Assembly (NCBI RefSeq): GCF_018860525.1
Contig: NZ_JAHKPM010000050.1
Location: 1 to 64,000, forward strand
Source of the DNA: Vibrio hepatarius
Lineage (GTDB): Bacteria > Pseudomonadota > Gammaproteobacteria > Enterobacterales > Vibrionaceae
Length of the DNA stretch: 64,000 nt
Direction of reading: 5' to 3'
Shown here: piece after piece, positions 30,901 through 38,720 of the stretch
How positions within the stretch are numbered: the first letter of the stretch is position 1
How the letters are laid out: every line of letters begins with the position of its first letter
The notes under the pieces: model-generated
Database searches by the model: none
The model's input: the letters and a program-made list of their open reading frames with translations, nothing else
What the model was told of the DNA's origin: nothing
Translations under genes and position numbers: made by a program

Positions 30901-33288
30901 GCGTCCAATTATGATAAGGGCGTATCAAGACAACTTGGCGATAATCCACTGTCATTAACCGTGTTAACCAAAAGGCCTGAGTCCCGTTACATATATGTAC
31001 CCAAAGCTGGAATGGAGTCATTGATGGCTGCCGTTAACCAGCTTGATTTGGATGTTTCACAAGGTAGGCTCATTCAACCGATTATGGTTAAGGGCCCAGC
31101 AGAAAAAGCAGCGCTGCAAGCCGAGATTGCAACACTAGCAAGGGTGCAACCAAAGCTAAAGCCTTTGCTTGATAGTCTTGAAATCGAAGAGCTAAAGCCT
31201 AATCGATTGTCAGCCTTATCAATAGAAAATAGTGCCCTTACTGTGGTTGGGCAAAGTGATGTACCTGCATCCAATATTGTTACTGATCTCAGCGCGCTAC
31301 CAAAAGGTTATATCGATGTTCGCTACCTCGATGCCCGCCGTGCAGCAAACGATTCTACGTCGATGAATCACCTTACTCGCCAATCCAGTAGCGAAAGATT
31401 AGTCATTGTTGATGGCAAAGATATCAAGGCAACCCCATCTGAAGCATTGGCAACTGCGATGGAAAATGCGGGCTACTCACATACTCGGGTAAGAGATGGA
31501 AAGCTAAAATTCCCGCTGGATCGAACTCGAGAAGAATGGAACATCATTGGGTTGGAGCAGCGTGGAAGAGCAAAGAATGTCATTGCACAAAATTCAAATC
31601 AAAGTGGTGACTCTAATGGTGTTGCACTTGCTTTACGTGAAAACCGAGAAAGAAAGCTCTTATATCTGACAAGTCCTCGTGATTACAAGGGACATAAGAC
31701 GTTGCGTTATTACCTTGACATGGGTGTCGGACGAGAACAAATCTATGTGATCAATATCAACCCAAATCAGGAATCACTCCCAGATGATATACAAGATCTG
31801 GGCAAGGTAATCATTCTAAACGGACCGCCTAGCTTAGAGCCTAATCAAGTCTATCACGCTCTGACTGGCTCCTTAGGTAAAAAGAAGTCCCAATTTACAG
31901 ACAAACTGACGGGTTATAAAGAGTTTGAACAAGAGCTAAAGGCGTTTGGTGTCGATGAACCCAGTGATGTTGGCCAAAGTACTAGACACATTGCTGAAGA
32001 TATCGCGGGTGGTGATTCACAGGCTACAAAAAATTTCTTTACGCGAACTTGGCATGCTTATCAAAACCAAGCAGTGAATGCTGAAGTTTCTCGAAAAATT
32101 GATGAGGTTTACAGACAGATCAAGGACAGTATAACTCGAGAAGGGTGGGAAGGTGTCTCTCTAGTATGGTCAAGGGGGTTGAATGGCGAAGAGTATAGCA
32201 AATTACGAAGCTTGGGCGACAAGAACAGTCTATCGGTTTCTTCACCAATTGAGCAGGTTGAAGAGGTTAAATCGTTTAAATTGCTTGATGAGCAAAAGAG
32301 AAACCCTCACCACTTAATGACACCACAGCTATACGAAACGCTGAAGGAGGTAAATACCAGGAAAAAAATGCTCACTATCCCTATTGGAGATCCGATTGAA
32401 TATTCTCCGTATCATTCAGCGCTTACGGGTGCAGCTAAACAGTACTATTTAAATAGTGATGTTTCTGATGCATTAAATCTAATTCAGTATTGGAACAAAT
32501 CGAGTGAGCTAAGGGACCTAAACCACGGAAAGTTTAACCAAGGTGTATTCTTGCAGCAGCTTTTCAAAAAATTGAGTGAAGATGGTATACCACTGCAACA
32601 GGTAGGGTTACGTTCTGGTGAGATGGAAAAAGGGGCTTATATGGGGATCCCGACTCTCTATCTTGAAGAACATAATGCCGCTAAAGGTAGTGCACGTTTA
32701 CTACCCGTTACCAGAGGTGGAGAAGATGCAAGAAAAGTTGATGAAAGCCAACAAGTAAAAGATGATGTCAGTAAAATAGCTCAAAATACAAAGCAAATAC
32801 AAAAGTTTAATAATGATATTTTAAAGAATAACGACAAGTTATCTAACATGCGAGCAACGAACTCAACCCACCCCGGTATTGCTGGTATCGAAAAAAACAT
32901 TGAAAAGCTTGAAGCTAATAAGCGGACTTTGGAAGCAGAGGTGGCTCAGCTCGAAGAATCAATAAAAGCATATCAGCTAGATGCCTCTTTTTCGGCTCCC
33001 CACCGTGTTGTTATTGAAGGTGACGGCTTGGGTGGGTTACCATACTTTATAAGAGAAAATCTTGAAAATTACGTGGGTCTTTATGCTGCGCAGAATCCTG
33101 CGGATATGCAATCACTTCGGCTTTGTCTACGCGACATAGCATTGCAGGACGCGGATACTGTGTTTGAACGTATTCCGGAGCATATTGCTAAAGGAATGAT
33201 GACGCCTTTTGAGGTGGATATATTCGGAAATTATATAGAAGACGTTATTGCTAATTTCACAGCGTATCGGACTAAATATCTGCCCTAG
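27913..33288 (+). CDS. Type B toxin 2 (1791 aa): PMT-like scaffold with YopT-like cysteine protease and unrecognised C-terminus
   Basis: Strong GAGGAG ribosome site. Residues 1 to about 775 are homologous to type B toxin 1, including TKTRYDMDTEIPF and the membrane hairpin (about 680-773, EYFDEVF, FPYLGLALIAGNI). Here the deamidase is replaced by a C58/YopT-like domain: Cys844 (SEGMCRGLAF), His952 (TRTHAVSL) and Asp971 (LTLFDSAAD). That spacing fits YopT/AvrPphB-type papain-fold proteases. The following roughly 700 residues are not recognised, though RSGEMEKGAYMGIPTLYLEE near 1580 looks like a donor-site segment of a GT-B glycosyltransferase (weak). A coiled coil lies near 1635-1695 (QNTKQIQKFNNDI, EANKRTLEAEVAQLEES). 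No signal peptide. Confidence 0.7.
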   Translation: MTEEINPLNSLPPYVFGEVSNTNLSVSSSTDHLTTPLILPWNGISEDGTSSRSKRTRRDTYAFNPASSPVRLDTISEVHGRLTRRLASMSTSDLNSLSSEVFMMDQLNWLRCYFSSDPEALRYIDGDLRARSLCLQWNVHSDTDSVLLDDLLAVGFPGLTDGVSATSPAILVSRINDGGARTWDAFHVLPLGKIFGASDGMRLKAAWGRATCRPLYQKSDKYRRGYASGSTGLPSKVDFIKGSLLWAYNQIRSEGTDKTIRSITAAERYEQLERDMQARFGFSQGEFERTPQDPEILSTLIRLQGAVAYLAYDHAVLMGSNPRLEPAGEGYAGYMNLRNMFTALLAGLRRYLATSKSNMLEVKAQALTAGTLLDTVNANMKNLLDAEVRKFVAKFSTKYPRIPLTEGSTFLIRSLSVPLIAPVGPLGAASYPIGSNPYTTERMSLSDMLMKPIPSGEWYYPDGRSVSNGDKACIVDEVTKTRYDMDTEIPFRFDQVLRSKQADYTSVLGSALELHANQFVNNEANPAHQRELVEKFKKGKKPAYKCAFKGHTVYGSVFIPYLDDDGQTKYGSDLSKNGLLYSPYNGFVWLETDRFTDIQYVAIRNGLSIQGKTELDAAMDVKSLPTTGMIYPGYMGMGGYAQTPPISVGPLRYFDGQVDSEHLTFNYSTTPLYLTNSISEYFDEVFSASHLSLQDRWDEIRDHLMLAVSILNIAAIPFPYLGLALIAGNITIAIVTLADRTSTTGDRAWAIADLVLEPLGAVGDILTLSKRGTKMLTDIAQTSGANSPAFTRKLIELAQVELIKQPKRVNDKIVGIVGRIGDNSDYPSFASATLTPNVPSEGMCRGLAFKDAISRLNGSPIDKLTTEFSQNLSLADDVQVLHHTQPVVLNRSQVLSSREARLATRKAVGASERGANSVSLDEEMTFSRANAEILVQLAKHDELSIVIGTRTHAVSLSKSGIGANAKLTLFDSAADQLFEWPLGNEKQNVVDILNYIASNYDKGVSRQLGDNPLSLTVLTKRPESRYIYVPKAGMESLMAAVNQLDLDVSQGRLIQPIMVKGPAEKAALQAEIATLARVQPKLKPLLDSLEIEELKPNRLSALSIENSALTVVGQSDVPASNIVTDLSALPKGYIDVRYLDARRAANDSTSMNHLTRQSSSERLVIVDGKDIKATPSEALATAMENAGYSHTRVRDGKLKFPLDRTREEWNIIGLEQRGRAKNVIAQNSNQSGDSNGVALALRENRERKLLYLTSPRDYKGHKTLRYYLDMGVGREQIYVININPNQESLPDDIQDLGKVIILNGPPSLEPNQVYHALTGSLGKKKSQFTDKLTGYKEFEQELKAFGVDEPSDVGQSTRHIAEDIAGGDSQATKNFFTRTWHAYQNQAVNAEVSRKIDEVYRQIKDSITREGWEGVSLVWSRGLNGEEYSKLRSLGDKNSLSVSSPIEQVEEVKSFKLLDEQKRNPHHLMTPQLYETLKEVNTRKKMLTIPIGDPIEYSPYHSALTGAAKQYYLNSDVSDALNLIQYWNKSSELRDLNHGKFNQGVFLQQLFKKLSEDGIPLQQVGLRSGEMEKGAYMGIPTLYLEEHNAAKGSARLLPVTRGGEDARKVDESQQVKDDVSKIAQNTKQIQKFNNDILKNNDKLSNMRATNSTHPGIAGIEKNIEKLEANKRTLEAEVAQLEESIKAYQLDASFSAPHRVVIEGDGLGGLPYFIRENLENYVGLYAAQNPADMQSLRLCLRDIALQDADTVFERIPEHIAKGMMTPFEVDIFGNYIEDVIANFTAYRTKYLP

Positions 33289-33314
33289 ATAGCTTTAGTC
33301 ATAGCTAATCCACA

Positions 33315-33340
33315 AGGAGCCAGTTTGGCTCCTATTTTTT
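33315..33340 (+). terminator. Terminator closing the toxin array
   Basis: AGGAGCCA / TGGCTCCT stem with GTT loop, then ATTTTTT. Its T tract touches the stop codon of the convergent PPC gene. Confidence 0.85.
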
Positions 33341-33740
33341 ACTCGTTTGTATCTATTACCAATTCACTGTATCCGGTTGTGTTGTCGTGCTGCCGAGAAA
33401 ATCTCAGGTCTGGATAGTGATGAATGATAAGCTCGGCAGTAGTATCAATGATGGTATTGTCCAGTAAATGCCCACCGATGACCTTTCCCGTTTCGTTGGC
33501 AACCGACAAGTGTATATGTTGATGAGTCGGCGTGAGTGTCCCCATCATAGAGACAATTTCAAAGGGTTGAGTCAACGTTATTGATTGTGTGGCGCCAGCA
33601 AGGCGCAGGCTGACTTGCTCTAAACTCCCCACACAGGATGCGATGGACCCTGCTTGTAAAGCATGTTTGGTCACCAGAGACTGGATTTGTGTTTTTAAGT
33701 CTTGCCCTTTAGTTAACCTTATTACGATAGGCTCAATCAT
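33339..33740 (-). CDS. PPC/DUF296 domain protein
   Basis: 133 aa, the usual length of free-standing bacterial PPC (plants and prokaryotes conserved) proteins, which form trimers and often bind a metal through histidines. Diagnostic elements are the alternating GSIASCVGSL strand, THQHIHLS and GGHLLDNTI---TAEL. The molecular role is not established in bacteria; the DNA-binding annotation comes from plant proteins that also carry AT-hooks, which are absent here. It stands alone, convergent with the toxin array, with ATG at 33740. Confidence 0.85.
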   Translation of the reverse strand: MIEPIVIRLTKGQDLKTQIQSLVTKHALQAGSIASCVGSLEQVSLRLAGATQSITLTQPFEIVSMMGTLTPTHQHIHLSVANETGKVIGGHLLDNTIIDTTAELIIHHYPDLRFSRQHDNTTGYSELVIDTNE

Positions 33741-33791
33741 TATTTGTTCTTAACCTTGCGTAGCGAGTATTTGCCAAGTATCTCATACCAC

Positions 33792-34103
33792 TTATTTTAT
33801 TGAATAGGTTTTAACATTGGGGTCAGCAACTTGTGTCGAAGGTTTTGCTTGATTGGCAGGGTCGAGAGGAATCCATTTGAGCGCGCCGTTAGTTTCAAAG
33901 TCATTTGCGCGGTCGCAAGTCATATAATGTTCTCCCACTTGCAAAATTGCGCCCAAAGAATACGCCTGATCTTGGTAGTAACATACTCTTTTACTTGCAT
34001 TGCTAGCATCGATTGCCACCACAGGCTTACCTGGGGTGGTGACGATATAGGCTAATGTTGACCCTGGGATCAATAATAAAAACGTCAAGATAGCTGAATG
34101 CAT
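33792..34103 (-). CDS. Secreted DUF1496 family protein
   Basis: 103 aa with an N-terminal signal peptide (MHSAILTFLLLIPGSTLA). The body carries the DUF1496 pattern KRVCYYQDQAYSLGAIL and a second cysteine in YMTCDRAND, probably disulphide-bonded in the periplasm. Function unknown. A ribosome site (AAGGAG) lies just before the ATG. Confidence 0.8.
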   Translation of the reverse strand: MHSAILTFLLLIPGSTLAYIVTTPGKPVVAIDASNASKRVCYYQDQAYSLGAILQVGEHYMTCDRANDFETNGALKWIPLDPANQAKPSTQVADPNVKTYSIK

Positions 34104-34256
34104 AGATTTCTCCTTAGTAATAAGAGGCTCTTTATTGCTGTACGAAGAAGTTTAATGTAACAACAATAAAGAGTATTTAGTTTTACAGATCAAGACGACC
34201 GGTAGACTAAAAAAATAAATTATATATAGAGAAATAGGGTCAAATTCACTATTTGA

Positions 34257-35159
34257 TTAGGGTTTGAATGAGCCAAACTTTCTCAGATATCTAGGCAGCA
34301 TACTTTCGTTGCCAAGTACGCCCCCTTGATGAATGTATAGCACGGATTTATCAGCATTACGCGGATACCAGTCAAGCAAACATTGCCACATCATAGGATC
34401 GTATAACAAGTCAAATTCTACCTGGGTTTGTTCGAGCAGAGCCGCCCATATTTTGTAGTCGTTGTAATACAACTTGCCAAAGTGGTGTTTGTTTTTTAAT
34501 TGCAGAATTTGTGGCAGGCACTGAATCTCGAGGGACCGGATTTGTTCAACTAAATAATCACGACCTCCCACACAAGGGCAGGTGATGACATCTATTTTAT
34601 GTGGTTTCAAAAAATGCTCAAGGTAAGCGCTTGTTGTGCCCGTACCAGAAGGTAAAGCGACAACGACGTTTTTATTCGCTTGCGAATAAACCCAGCCACG
34701 AATTTCTTCTGCAAGTTCTTTTATGCCGATTTGTGCTTGTTGTTCTCTTCCACCTTCTTCTAGCACTATACAGCTAGAATCGGGACAACGAATATGTTGG
34801 ATGAATTGGGTAGGGTGAGAGGTTTGGTTATTAACCGCAATTATTTTGGCTCCAAGTTCTAGAGCCCCACGGTAGTTGCCCATCGGTTTGTCACGCAGCC
34901 AATTAGGGATGCGATCAACATAAAACTCTAGTGTCCAGCTTTTGAGGGCGCACAATGCTGCGAGTGAATAGAGCGAATTCGCTTGCGGGCTGCCGTAGCT
35001 AATCACAGTCTTGATCTGTGGCTGTTCGTTTTGCAGCAGCGACATAAATTTACGTGCTTTATTACCACTAAATTGAGGGTGAAGCAAATCATCCCGTTTT
35101 AGAAAAAATTCAATACCTTCAAATGTATGCGTGGTTATGGGTGAATCGTTTAGCTGCAT
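34257..35159 (-). CDS. PLP-dependent ACC deaminase / D-cysteine desulfhydrase family protein
   Basis: 300 aa, fold-type II PLP enzyme. It has the N-terminal pattern FFLKRDDLLHPQFSGNKARK, in which the Lys of SGNKARK would bind PLP, and a glycine-rich phosphate loop (LPSGTGTTS). Family members release ammonia from ACC or sulphide from D-cysteine; the substrate here cannot be told, and many Vibrio homologues are annotated only to family. It is monocistronic, downstream of a minus-strand terminator at 35244-35274. Confidence 0.8.
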   Translation of the reverse strand: MQLNDSPITTHTFEGIEFFLKRDDLLHPQFSGNKARKFMSLLQNEQPQIKTVISYGSPQANSLYSLAALCALKSWTLEFYVDRIPNWLRDKPMGNYRGALELGAKIIAVNNQTSHPTQFIQHIRCPDSSCIVLEEGGREQQAQIGIKELAEEIRGWVYSQANKNVVVALPSGTGTTSAYLEHFLKPHKIDVITCPCVGGRDYLVEQIRSLEIQCLPQILQLKNKHHFGKLYYNDYKIWAALLEQTQVEFDLLYDPMMWQCLLDWYPRNADKSVLYIHQGGVLGNESMLPRYLRKFGSFKP

Positions 35160-35243
35160 TGGGACTTCTTTTTGGGTTCAATATAAAAGAGTTTACCTGA
35201 TTTTGATAGCAAACTTCCGATGGGATTTTTTGCTTTAGCGGAT

Positions 35244-35274
35244 AAAAAAAGCCCAGAGCAATCTGGCTCTGGGC
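35244..35274 (-). terminator. Minus-strand intrinsic terminator without a matching gene
   Basis: Read on the minus strand this is GCCCAGAG-CCAGATTG-CTCTGGGC followed by seven T. No protein gene on the minus strand ends here, so the terminated transcript should be a small RNA or a leader. Confidence 0.8.
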
Positions 35275-35460
35275 TGATACAAAACATAGGAGTTATATAA
35301 GAAAAAGCAGCGTAAATTAGTCACGTAAGTTAAATGTGCAGGTTTATCAGCCTGCAAACTCAATAAAGATTGGCTAACTACATACAATCAGACTCTACTA
35401 ATTTCGATCGGTTCCATCGTTTTGCAAAATTATTTGAATTTTTATTTCACTACATTGCTC
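35244..35460 (-). ncRNA. Candidate small RNA or attenuated leader
   Basis: The roughly 200 bp upstream of the orphan terminator contain no ORF of note. They include a second hairpin, GCAGG-CTGATAAA-CCTGC (about 35338-35356). The 5' end is a guess; no promoter was pinned down. It could be an sRNA divergent from psrA, or an attenuator ahead of the PLP-enzyme gene. Confidence 0.4.
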
Positions 35461-35468
35461 AATAAGCT

Positions 35469-35485
35469 ATCTGGTCCGACCATTT
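35469..35485. promoter_or_regulatory. FadR operator upstream of psrA-fadE
   Basis: ATCTGGTCCGACCATTT; core TGGTCCGACCA at 35472-35482 is a perfect match to the FadR consensus, including the CTGGTC half site of E. coli fad promoters. It lies about 90 bp before psrA, where FadR would repress fatty acid degradation until acyl-CoA accumulates. Confidence 0.75.
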
Positions 35486-35539
35486 TTGAAAAATGTGATG
35501 TTAATAACTTGTTGAATACTTGTTTCGGTTGTATATTTC

Positions 35540-35551
35540 AAACAGATGTTT
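35540..35551. promoter_or_regulatory. PsrA-type operator
   Basis: AAACAGATGTTT is an inverted repeat (AAAC-N4-GTTT, preceded by C) 22 bp before the psrA ATG. It fits the PsrA consensus known from Pseudomonas, suggesting autoregulation. Confidence 0.6.
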
Positions 35552-35573
35552 AATACGAGCGATTGAAATCTCG

Positions 35574-36194
35574 ATGAGACCAACCACCAAAGACAAAATA
35601 CTAGATGTCGCTGAAGCCTTATTTGCAGAGCATGGCTTTAACGATACTTCATTGCGCGCAATCACTAGCAAAGCTGGTGTCAATCTTGCCTCAGTCAATT
35701 ATCATTTCGGTGATAAAAAGACACTAGTGCGAGCGGTACTGAATCGTTATTTAGAAGCTTTCATGCCTGCTGTTCAGGATGCATTAATTACACTCAATTT
35801 AAACCAAGCCTATGTTATGCAAGATGTGTTTGAGTCGTTAAGAGGCCCATTACGCGCTTTAAATGATATACGTCCTAATGGAACCAGCCGCTTCATGTTG
35901 TTAATTGGGCGGGGGTACACAGATGTACAGGGGCATTTACGGTGGTTTATCACTACTCGTTATCAAGAGACGTTGTCTTTGTTCACTCAATCGGTACTTA
36001 AAGCCAATCCGAATCTGACTCAGGAAACACTATTCTGGCGATTACATTTTACGCTTGGAACCTGTGTTTTTACTATGGCTTCGAGCCAAGCACTGATGGA
36101 AATTGCAGAAAACGATTATGACAAGCAGATGGACGCAAAGTATATCGTCGATCAGCTTATCCCTTACCTAGCTGCTGGTGTAGCAGCTGAGTAA
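35574..36194 (+). CDS. psrA: TetR-family fatty-acid regulator PsrA
   Basis: 206 aa from ATG 35574 (MRPTTKDKILDVAEALFAE). The open frame extends upstream but lacks a start matching the family. The TetR helix-turn-helix is clear (TSLRAITSKAGVNLASVNYHFGDKK) and nearly identical to Pseudomonas PsrA over this stretch. The C-terminal signature FWRLHFTLG also matches. PsrA senses long-chain fatty acids and controls beta-oxidation genes. fadE follows after 58 bp on the same strand, so co-regulation is likely, with FadR and PsrA sites just upstream. Confidence 0.87.
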   Translation: MRPTTKDKILDVAEALFAEHGFNDTSLRAITSKAGVNLASVNYHFGDKKTLVRAVLNRYLEAFMPAVQDALITLNLNQAYVMQDVFESLRGPLRALNDIRPNGTSRFMLLIGRGYTDVQGHLRWFITTRYQETLSLFTQSVLKANPNLTQETLFWRLHFTLGTCVFTMASSQALMEIAENDYDKQMDAKYIVDQLIPYLAAGVAAE

Positions 36195-36252
36195 AAACTG
36201 GACTATAAAATTATAAGTTGGACCACCAGCTATGGACAAAAAGGAACTGATT

Positions 36253-38544
36253 ATGTGCTCTCTACGTAGAAAATGGGTCAGTGACCCCGCTTTTAAAATG
36301 TTTAAAAAAGTACTGCCACCTCTTTCCACTACGGAAAAAGAAGCGATGGAAGCGGGTAGCGTTTGGTGGGATGGTGAACTATTTTCAGGTAGCCCAGATT
36401 TTTCAAAACTGCACAAATACCCTACGCCAACACTATCGACAGAAGAGCAATCATTTATCGATAATGAACTAGAAACCTTACTCGCGATGTTAGACGATCA
36501 TAGGATGGTTAAGCATGATCGAGATCTTCCACCGGAAGTTTGGCAATATTTGCGTAAAGAGCGTTTCTTTTCGCTAATTATTTCAAAAGAGTACGGCGGA
36601 CGAGAGTTTTCTGCATTAGCTAATTCTACAATCGTTACCCGTATTGCCACTCGCAGTATCAGTACTGCTGTGTCAGTTATGGTACCTAACTCTCTTGGGC
36701 CTGGTGAGTTATTGTCTCATTACGGAACCCAAGAACAAAAGGATTACTGGCTACCACGCTTAGCTGATGGTACCGATATTCCTTGTTTTGCTCTTACTGG
36801 ACCTGAAGCAGGTTCGGATGCTGGTGGCATCCCTGACGAAGGCGTTGTTTGCTATGGCAGATACAAGAATAAAAAGGTACTGGGTATTCGCCTCAACTGG
36901 AATAAGCGCTATATTACCTTGGCTCCAGTGGCAACCGTATTAGGTCTTGCATTTAAGATGTATGATCCAGAAGGATTGATTGGTGATAAAAAAGACCTAG
37001 GCATTACCTGCGCACTCATCCCTGCTGATCACAAAGGAGTCGAAATTGGTGAGCGCCACGACCCTATGGGCCTTGCCTTTATGAATGGTCCAACTCGAGG
37101 TACAGATGTGTTCATTCCTATGGAGTGGCTCATTGGTGGTCAAGAATACGCAGGAAAAGGCTGGCGTATGCTGGTTGAATGTTTGTCTGCAGGGAGAGGG
37201 ATTTCTTTGCCTGCACTGGGTACAGCAATTGGTCATCTTACGGCGCGCACCACGGGTGCCTATGCATATGTCCGTAAACAGTTTGGAATGTCGATTGGTA
37301 ACTTTGAAGGTGTGGCAGAAGCACTGGGCCGAATTGGAGGTCTAACTTACCTCCTTGAAGCAAGTCGAACGTTGACAACGACTTCACTCGATTTAAAAGA
37401 GAAACCTGGAATCGTGACTGCTATTGCTAAATATCATATGACAGAAATGGCTCGTACTATTCTCAATGATTCAATGGATATTCATGCAGGACGAGCGATT
37501 CAAGACGGTCCAATGAACTACCTTGCAACGCATTACCTTGGCATCCCTGTTGCGATAACGGTGGAAGGGGCGAATATATTAACCCGTAACCTGATGATTT
37601 TTGGTCAAGGTGCAACTCGTTGTCATCCATTTGTACTCAAAGAAATGGAAGCTGCAGCCAATGAAGATCAAGAGCAGGGGGCGAATGATTTTGATAAGTT
37701 ACTGTTTAAACACATAGCTCATGCCGCCAAAAATACCTTTGGCGCATTTGGTGCAGCTCTGACTGGGTCTTACTTTGTTAAAGCGGATATGAGTGGACCA
37801 ACTCAGGTATATTATAAAGATTTAACTCGCCTTAGCCGTGCCCTTGCGGTAAGTGCAGATATAGCAATGGCAACACTTGGCGGAGATCTTAAGCGTAAAG
37901 AGATGATTTCTGCTCGTCTTGGTGATGCGTTGGCGTATCTTTACATGGGCTCTGCGGCACTGAAGAAATATGAAGACGAAGGGCGGCAGCAGCAAGATCT
38001 AGATTATGTCCATTACTCACTTCAGCACTGTTTACACAATGCCGCCCAAGCGTTAACAGAAGTATTTAGCAATTTCCCACAAAAAATGGTTGGTGTGCTT
38101 CTTAAAGGGTTGATATTCCCTCTTGGCAATCATTTCGCTAAACCAAACGACGACTTAACCGTGAAATTGGCTGAAAGCCTAATGACACCAGGAGTGCATC
38201 GTGATCGATTGACTCACCTTTGCTATGTAGGTAAAGAAAAAGATGATGCTGTTGGTTTGATGGATGAGGCCTTCCTCGCTATGTATGGCATCAAAAGCTT
38301 AGAGAGAAAACTAATGCGAGCGGCTCAAGAAGGAAAAGTGGATCGTAAAGGATTACTGAAAGATAGACTTGCTCAGGCTTTGGAAGCGGATGTATTTAGT
38401 GAAGATGAAGTGGAACAAATTATGGCTGCTGAAGCACTGCGTTACCGAGCAATTCAAGTGGATGATTTTAGCCATGATCTGAGCCAAGTATTGACTGGGG
38501 GTAAACCTAAGAAAGGTAAAGCAAAGCTCGATAGCGTTGCCTAA
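36253..38544 (+). CDS. fadE: Acyl-CoA dehydrogenase FadE
   Basis: First step of beta-oxidation: FAD-dependent alpha,beta-dehydrogenation of acyl-CoA. Family signatures are CFALTGPEAGSDAG, GPTRGTDVF and GANILTRNLMIFGQGATRCHP; the long C-terminal extension is typical of the 750-815 aa FadE group. Unlike E. coli FadE, it lacks the N-terminal hydrophobic helices. I chose ATG 36253 (MCSLRRKW) because AAGGA lies 8 bp before it; ATG 36232 in the same frame would add seven residues. It sits behind psrA. Confidence 0.92.
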   Translation: MCSLRRKWVSDPAFKMFKKVLPPLSTTEKEAMEAGSVWWDGELFSGSPDFSKLHKYPTPTLSTEEQSFIDNELETLLAMLDDHRMVKHDRDLPPEVWQYLRKERFFSLIISKEYGGREFSALANSTIVTRIATRSISTAVSVMVPNSLGPGELLSHYGTQEQKDYWLPRLADGTDIPCFALTGPEAGSDAGGIPDEGVVCYGRYKNKKVLGIRLNWNKRYITLAPVATVLGLAFKMYDPEGLIGDKKDLGITCALIPADHKGVEIGERHDPMGLAFMNGPTRGTDVFIPMEWLIGGQEYAGKGWRMLVECLSAGRGISLPALGTAIGHLTARTTGAYAYVRKQFGMSIGNFEGVAEALGRIGGLTYLLEASRTLTTTSLDLKEKPGIVTAIAKYHMTEMARTILNDSMDIHAGRAIQDGPMNYLATHYLGIPVAITVEGANILTRNLMIFGQGATRCHPFVLKEMEAAANEDQEQGANDFDKLLFKHIAHAAKNTFGAFGAALTGSYFVKADMSGPTQVYYKDLTRLSRALAVSADIAMATLGGDLKRKEMISARLGDALAYLYMGSAALKKYEDEGRQQQDLDYVHYSLQHCLHNAAQALTEVFSNFPQKMVGVLLKGLIFPLGNHFAKPNDDLTVKLAESLMTPGVHRDRLTHLCYVGKEKDDAVGLMDEAFLAMYGIKSLERKLMRAAQEGKVDRKGLLKDRLAQALEADVFSEDEVEQIMAAEALRYRAIQVDDFSHDLSQVLTGGKPKKGKAKLDSVA

Positions 38545-38565
38545 TACTATTCAATCTACTAACGG

Positions 38566-38593
38566 AAGGCACCTACTAGGTGCCTTTGTTTTT
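38566..38593 (+). terminator. Terminator of psrA-fadE
   Basis: AAGGCACCTA / TAGGTGCCTT stem followed by TGTTTTT. Confidence 0.8.
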
Positions 38594-38720
38594 GCTCGAA
38601 ATCTAAAACTTGGATGAAAGACCTCCAACCACTTGCATTTTAGTTACATTTTTACAGAAATTAGATGCGAATAAACGCTGAACCTTTTATCCTAGCGGGG
38701 TTTTTTAAAGGAAGCTGAAT

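Noticed and set aside
1015..33288. MARTX or RTX toxin identity for the giants
   Set aside because: No glycine-rich RTX nonapeptides and no rtxBDE-type transport genes; only single modules are reminiscent.
1015..33288. Long antisense open frames inside the giant genes
   Set aside because: All lie opposite longer, motif-bearing frames and lack ribosome sites or recognisable proteins.
36196..36231. Second FadR site directly before fadE (TTGGACCACCAG)
   Set aside because: Not the TGGTCNGACCA palindrome; spacing of the arms is wrong.
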